Shown one piece after another: positions 60,863 through 64,000 of a stretch of 64,000 nucleotides of DNA. The stretch is from positions 29,490,289-29,554,288 of the forward strand of contig NC_054869.1 in the NCBI RefSeq assembly GCF_018320785.1, given 5' to 3'. Origin of the DNA: Cheilinus undulatus (Eukaryota; Chordata; Actinopteri; Labriformes; Labridae). The notes beneath the pieces were generated by a model that saw nothing but the letters and a program-made list of their open reading frames with translations, did no database searches and was not told where the DNA came from. Position numbers and translations under genes: made by a program. The stretch's first letter is position 1. The number at the start of each line of letters is the position of its first letter.

Positions 60863-61494
60863 TGACCTTTCTGTAAATCCCCTCTATCACACTTCTACTG
60901 GACAAACCCTGACTGTTGAGCTTCTGCCCCTAAATCAGCATCTTAGCATTCTTTTCATGTGCTTCTACCACAAAATCCTCCTAGCGAACAGTGAGTCAAA
61001 CTATCCACACTGACTCACAAACCATATGGTTAGTGCAAACTCTCCTGTAGCTAAACAGGTTTTCCAGACAAATCCGCATTTCCCAGTTGTGCACACCACT
61101 TCAGTGAGCCTGACTTTAAATTTCTCTCCCTCACAAGCAAACTGAACTGCTGCACTCTTTCTGATAACATCCTGCATTCACCTGTCACCTTCTACTTCAA
61201 TTCCTGCTGCTAAACTTTTCAAAATCACGTTATATCACTGTGTATACAGCCATGTGACAGACTGATCTTAGACCCTGTCAAAATATGCCTCAAAGTTGCC
61301 ATCCCTGAACACAACGGGCATGATGGGTCCCCACACATCCAATGCTTTAGGTTCTGGGATGATGGTAAGACATCACAGGTAGCCCCTTACATGAATTTGA
61401 CTCTACTATCCTCCATACTCCACATGTCCATCCAAGTGAGCTTCTCTGCATTTTCCTTATTCATCTACTGTCCCTGTCCCCCATGTGGTGACTA
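60863..61494. other. Unrecognised DNA between the orphan leader and the copy 5 upstream region
   Basis: Complex, moderately GC-rich sequence with no open frame of note and no match to other parts of the window that I can see. It may be an old insertion. Confidence 0.3.
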
Positions 61495-61893
61495 CTAGTG
61501 CTCTTTCACTTTAAAAGTATTCAAGGATAATCTTCCACAAGCACTGACAAGTTCACAACTTCTTCAGATTACACAAGTGTTTTCTAGCCCACTGAGCTGA
61601 AAAAATCACACCTTTGGGGGTAACCTCCTCTCTTCATTCAAAATAGAGAATGGGGATCCGAAGTCTCGGCTCACTTCCTGTTTATGAATTTGTGGCACAG
61701 GTCAGACTCCTTTTATTATTCAGTGTTGGCTCGTTATTTTACAACCATTATCTTAAACGTCTATCATTAACTTTGGTTGGATCATGCAGTACAAAGAGGA
61801 GCCAGTGTTCAGTTTTGATTTGTTTATTATTTTCCAGGAGTAGCTTTAACACAAGGCACGGGGACTGTGAGCTCTCTACTTGACACAGGCAGT
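61495..61893 (+). promoter_or_regulatory. Upstream and leader region of UGT copy 5
   Basis: It aligns with the copy 1 upstream region from about 14,020. TACAACCATTATCTTAAACG and AGGAGTAGCTTTAAC are kept. The HNF1-like site is degenerate (GTTTATTATTTTC, 61822-61834). Confidence 0.5.
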
Positions 61894-63146
61894 ATGAAGA
61901 AAGAGGAGCGTTTCTCCCTTTCCCTCCTGCTGATTCTTTGTGCCACATGGAGCGCAAATGGAGGAAACATTTTGGTGTGGTACACCGAAGGCAGCCACTG
62001 GATTAACATGAAGCCTGTGTTGGAGACACTGATCGACAGGGGACACAAGGTGACAGTGCTTGTGCCGAGCTCTTCAATGTTTATGAACATCAGTGAGCTT
62101 TCACGCTTCGGCTACGAACTATTCGACGTCTCTGTAACAAAGGAGGAGGTGGAGAAGTTAATGGAAGAGATGTTTCAGTTTAATATATATGACAGTGACC
62201 ACATGAGCTATTGGCAGATTTACTACAGAATGATGGAGATAATAAAGGCCAACATAGAGCTTATGTTGAAGCTTTTAGATGGAGTGCTGAAATCAGAAAC
62301 CATCATGATGAAGCTGAAGGAGTGAAAATACGATCTTCTCTTTTCTGACCCCTTTCTCCTGGGCAGTGACTTAGTAGCAGATATATTAGGAGTACCTCTG
62401 GTTTTTACGCTGCGCTTTACCATGGCAAATAACTGGGAGAGACATTGCGGCCAGCTACCAGCTCCACCTTCATTTGTACCTGGAGCTATGAGCAAACTGA
62501 CTGACAAGATGACCTTCATGGAAAGAGTCTGGAACCTTCTCTTTTACCAAATGCAGGACATCATGCAAGCAAACAACATATGGAAAGAAGTGGATAAATA
62601 TTACTCAGACTACACAGGTGAGTAAATTAGCCACAATGGTCAGCAACTTGATAGTCTTGGTACAACTGTCAGTGAAAACTACTTTGTAATAAAACTCAAT
62701 TCTGATTCATGTTAGGTTTTCAAAGGGCAGCTGTCATCCATTACTCTGTATTATGACAGGAAAACCCACCAGTGCCTGTGAGATGTTAGGTAAAGCTGAT
62801 ATCTGGTTGATGCGAACCTACTGGGATTTTGAGTTCCCTCGGCCTTTCCTCCCAAACTTCAAATTTGTTGGTGGAATCCACTGCAGGCCTGCTAAACCTT
62901 TGCCAAAGGTGAGGCTCATAAATCATCTCATGCCTGTTTTTGTTTCATTATATTAAGAAAAGAAAAACAAAAGCATTGTTTTTTTCTTTAATGATAATGT
63001 TACTGTTCTTGCAGGACATGGAGGAGTTTGTGCAAAGCTCTGGAGACTCTGGTGTTGTGGTCTTCTCTTTGGGATCAATGATCAAAAACATGACAAGAGA
63101 AAGGGGAAATATGATAGCAACTGGACTTTCTCAGATCCCTCAGAAG
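61894..63146 (+). pseudogene. ugt2-like: UGT2-type gene, array copy 5, with nonsense codon; runs off the window
   Basis: Exons 1-3 are visible (61894-62617, 62760-62908, 63015-63146) with the normal sizes 724, 149 and 132 nt and intact splice sites. Codon 144 is TGA (62323-62325) where the other copies have GGA (Gly in LKEGKYD), so translation would stop just before the catalytic Asp. No other stop or frame change is seen: the frame reopens at once with [20 protein letters not shown]. It looks recently lost, or could be a polymorphic null or an assembly error. Exons 4-6 lie beyond 64,000. The N-terminus MKKEERFSLSLLLILC differs from the MKQG(K/E) start of the others. Confidence 0.85.
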
Positions 63147-63904
63147 GTCAGGTCATGATTCTTTACAATTCTACTGAAAAGAGTGTGGTTTTAACAGCAT
63201 CCAACTTTTCTGATGTAGTGTGGGAATGTTATTATTTAACTGCCTGAAATGTGCAGAATCTCAGCTGAATTTCTCTGCAGTTGAAGTAAATAAGAACAGC
63301 CGATTTGATCAGTTAGGTTCTTAGTTTGACATGATGGGTGAATACTTTGACATGGCTTCAAGCAGGCCTTGCTGCATGTCAGAATTTACTGAGGCCTGCT
63401 TAGTCAGTGGACTGGGCTAATAGTTCTGGTAACTAGTTATCTGCATATTGTTGCAAGAAGTGTTAATTGATAAATGTGAATGTCTTTTCAGGATGTTGAG
63501 ATTTTTTAGTGATTTTGACTGTTACAGATATTTAGGTAGCTATGTTTTTAACACAATGGCTGAAAGACAAGAATACATGGATTTGGTGGCTGATTTGCAA
63601 GCCCTTTTTTTGCAAAGGGTGTTTAAAAAAAAGCTGGTTATTGCAAAAATGGGCTGCCAACCCCAGAGCTAGCAGCGCTGACCTGGGAAATACTTTCATG
63701 ATACACTTTGAAACTGGCTAACTAAGTCAGATAAGCACAGGCGGGATGCAAGGATATGACAGGATATTCAGGAACATTGCTGGTTTTGAAAACTTTGGGG
63801 AAACGAGAGTCGATGAAAAGGTCCAACAAGCTCATTAGAGTCTATACAAAGAAAAAGGGGAAGGGGCTTTATAAATAAAGAAAAGGCTTTTGCAAGTGTA
63901 ATGC

Positions 63905-64000
63905 ACATAGCCTGGGACTCGAGTCCATGACTTGGGTGTGAGTCGCACTTAAGTCGTACACATCAGTGACTTAAGACTTGACTCGGACTTGTGCGATAAA
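63905..64000. repeat. GACTTG/ACTCGG-type short tandem repeat, continues past the window
   Basis: Degenerate copies of words such as GACTCGAGTC, GACTTG and ACTTAAG repeat to the last base, in the style of repeats widely found in fish. The full unit cannot be seen. Confidence 0.5.

Overview
The window looks like nuclear DNA of a teleost fish. It is AT-rich with spliced genes, and it is full of repeats typical of ray-finned fish: Tc1-like, hAT and P-like DNA transposons, L2/CR1-type and Nimb/I-type LINEs, tRNA-derived SINEs and many MITEs. I assigned families from recalled motifs, with no database search.

Left part (1-14 kb). A possible first exon of a secreted protein lies on the minus strand (208-354). 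It is followed by tal2, a TAL/SCL-class bHLH gene, with a TATA box, a non-coding first exon, one intron and a single coding exon. About 4 kb of gene-free DNA follows. Then come a broken Tc1-like element, a MITE, a SINE and a 1.44-kb P-like element with a THAP-type exon and a clean 8-bp target duplication.

Right part (14-64 kb). Five tandem plus-strand UDP-glucuronosyltransferase genes of the UGT2 type share one six-exon plan, with coding exons of 724, 149, 132, 88, 220 and 283/286 nt. Copies 1-4 (14429-19741, 23360-31957, 42127-49972, 53283-59315) have open frames and GT-AG introns, encoding proteins of 531, 532, 532 and 532 aa. Copy 5 (61894 onward) has one nonsense codon in exon 1 and runs off the window after exon 3. 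Each gene would make a type I ER membrane enzyme that moves glucuronic acid from UDP-glucuronate to small lipophilic molecules. The acceptor-binding N-terminal half (exon 1) differs most between copies, while exons 2-6 are nearly the same. Flank comparisons (5' of copies 1 and 5; 3' of copies 1 and 4; 3' of copies 2 and 3) show growth by segmental duplication.

Because the copies are paralogous, they serve as 'empty sites' that fix the edges of later insertions. These include a 7.8-kb composite insertion into the upstream region of copy 3 (34186-41975, carrying a nearly full-length Nimb-type LINE), a 3.0-kb nested insertion in intron 1 of copy 3, a 1.33-kb terminal-inverted-repeat element with an internal fold-back in intron 3 of copy 2, and a hAT inside a LINE in intron 4 of copy 4. 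The most functionally suggestive host change is a one-base difference at the end of copy 1 that removes the KxKxx ER-retrieval tail kept by copies 2-4. I found no wholly new gene system; the interest lies in the UGT array and the layered transposons that mark its history.
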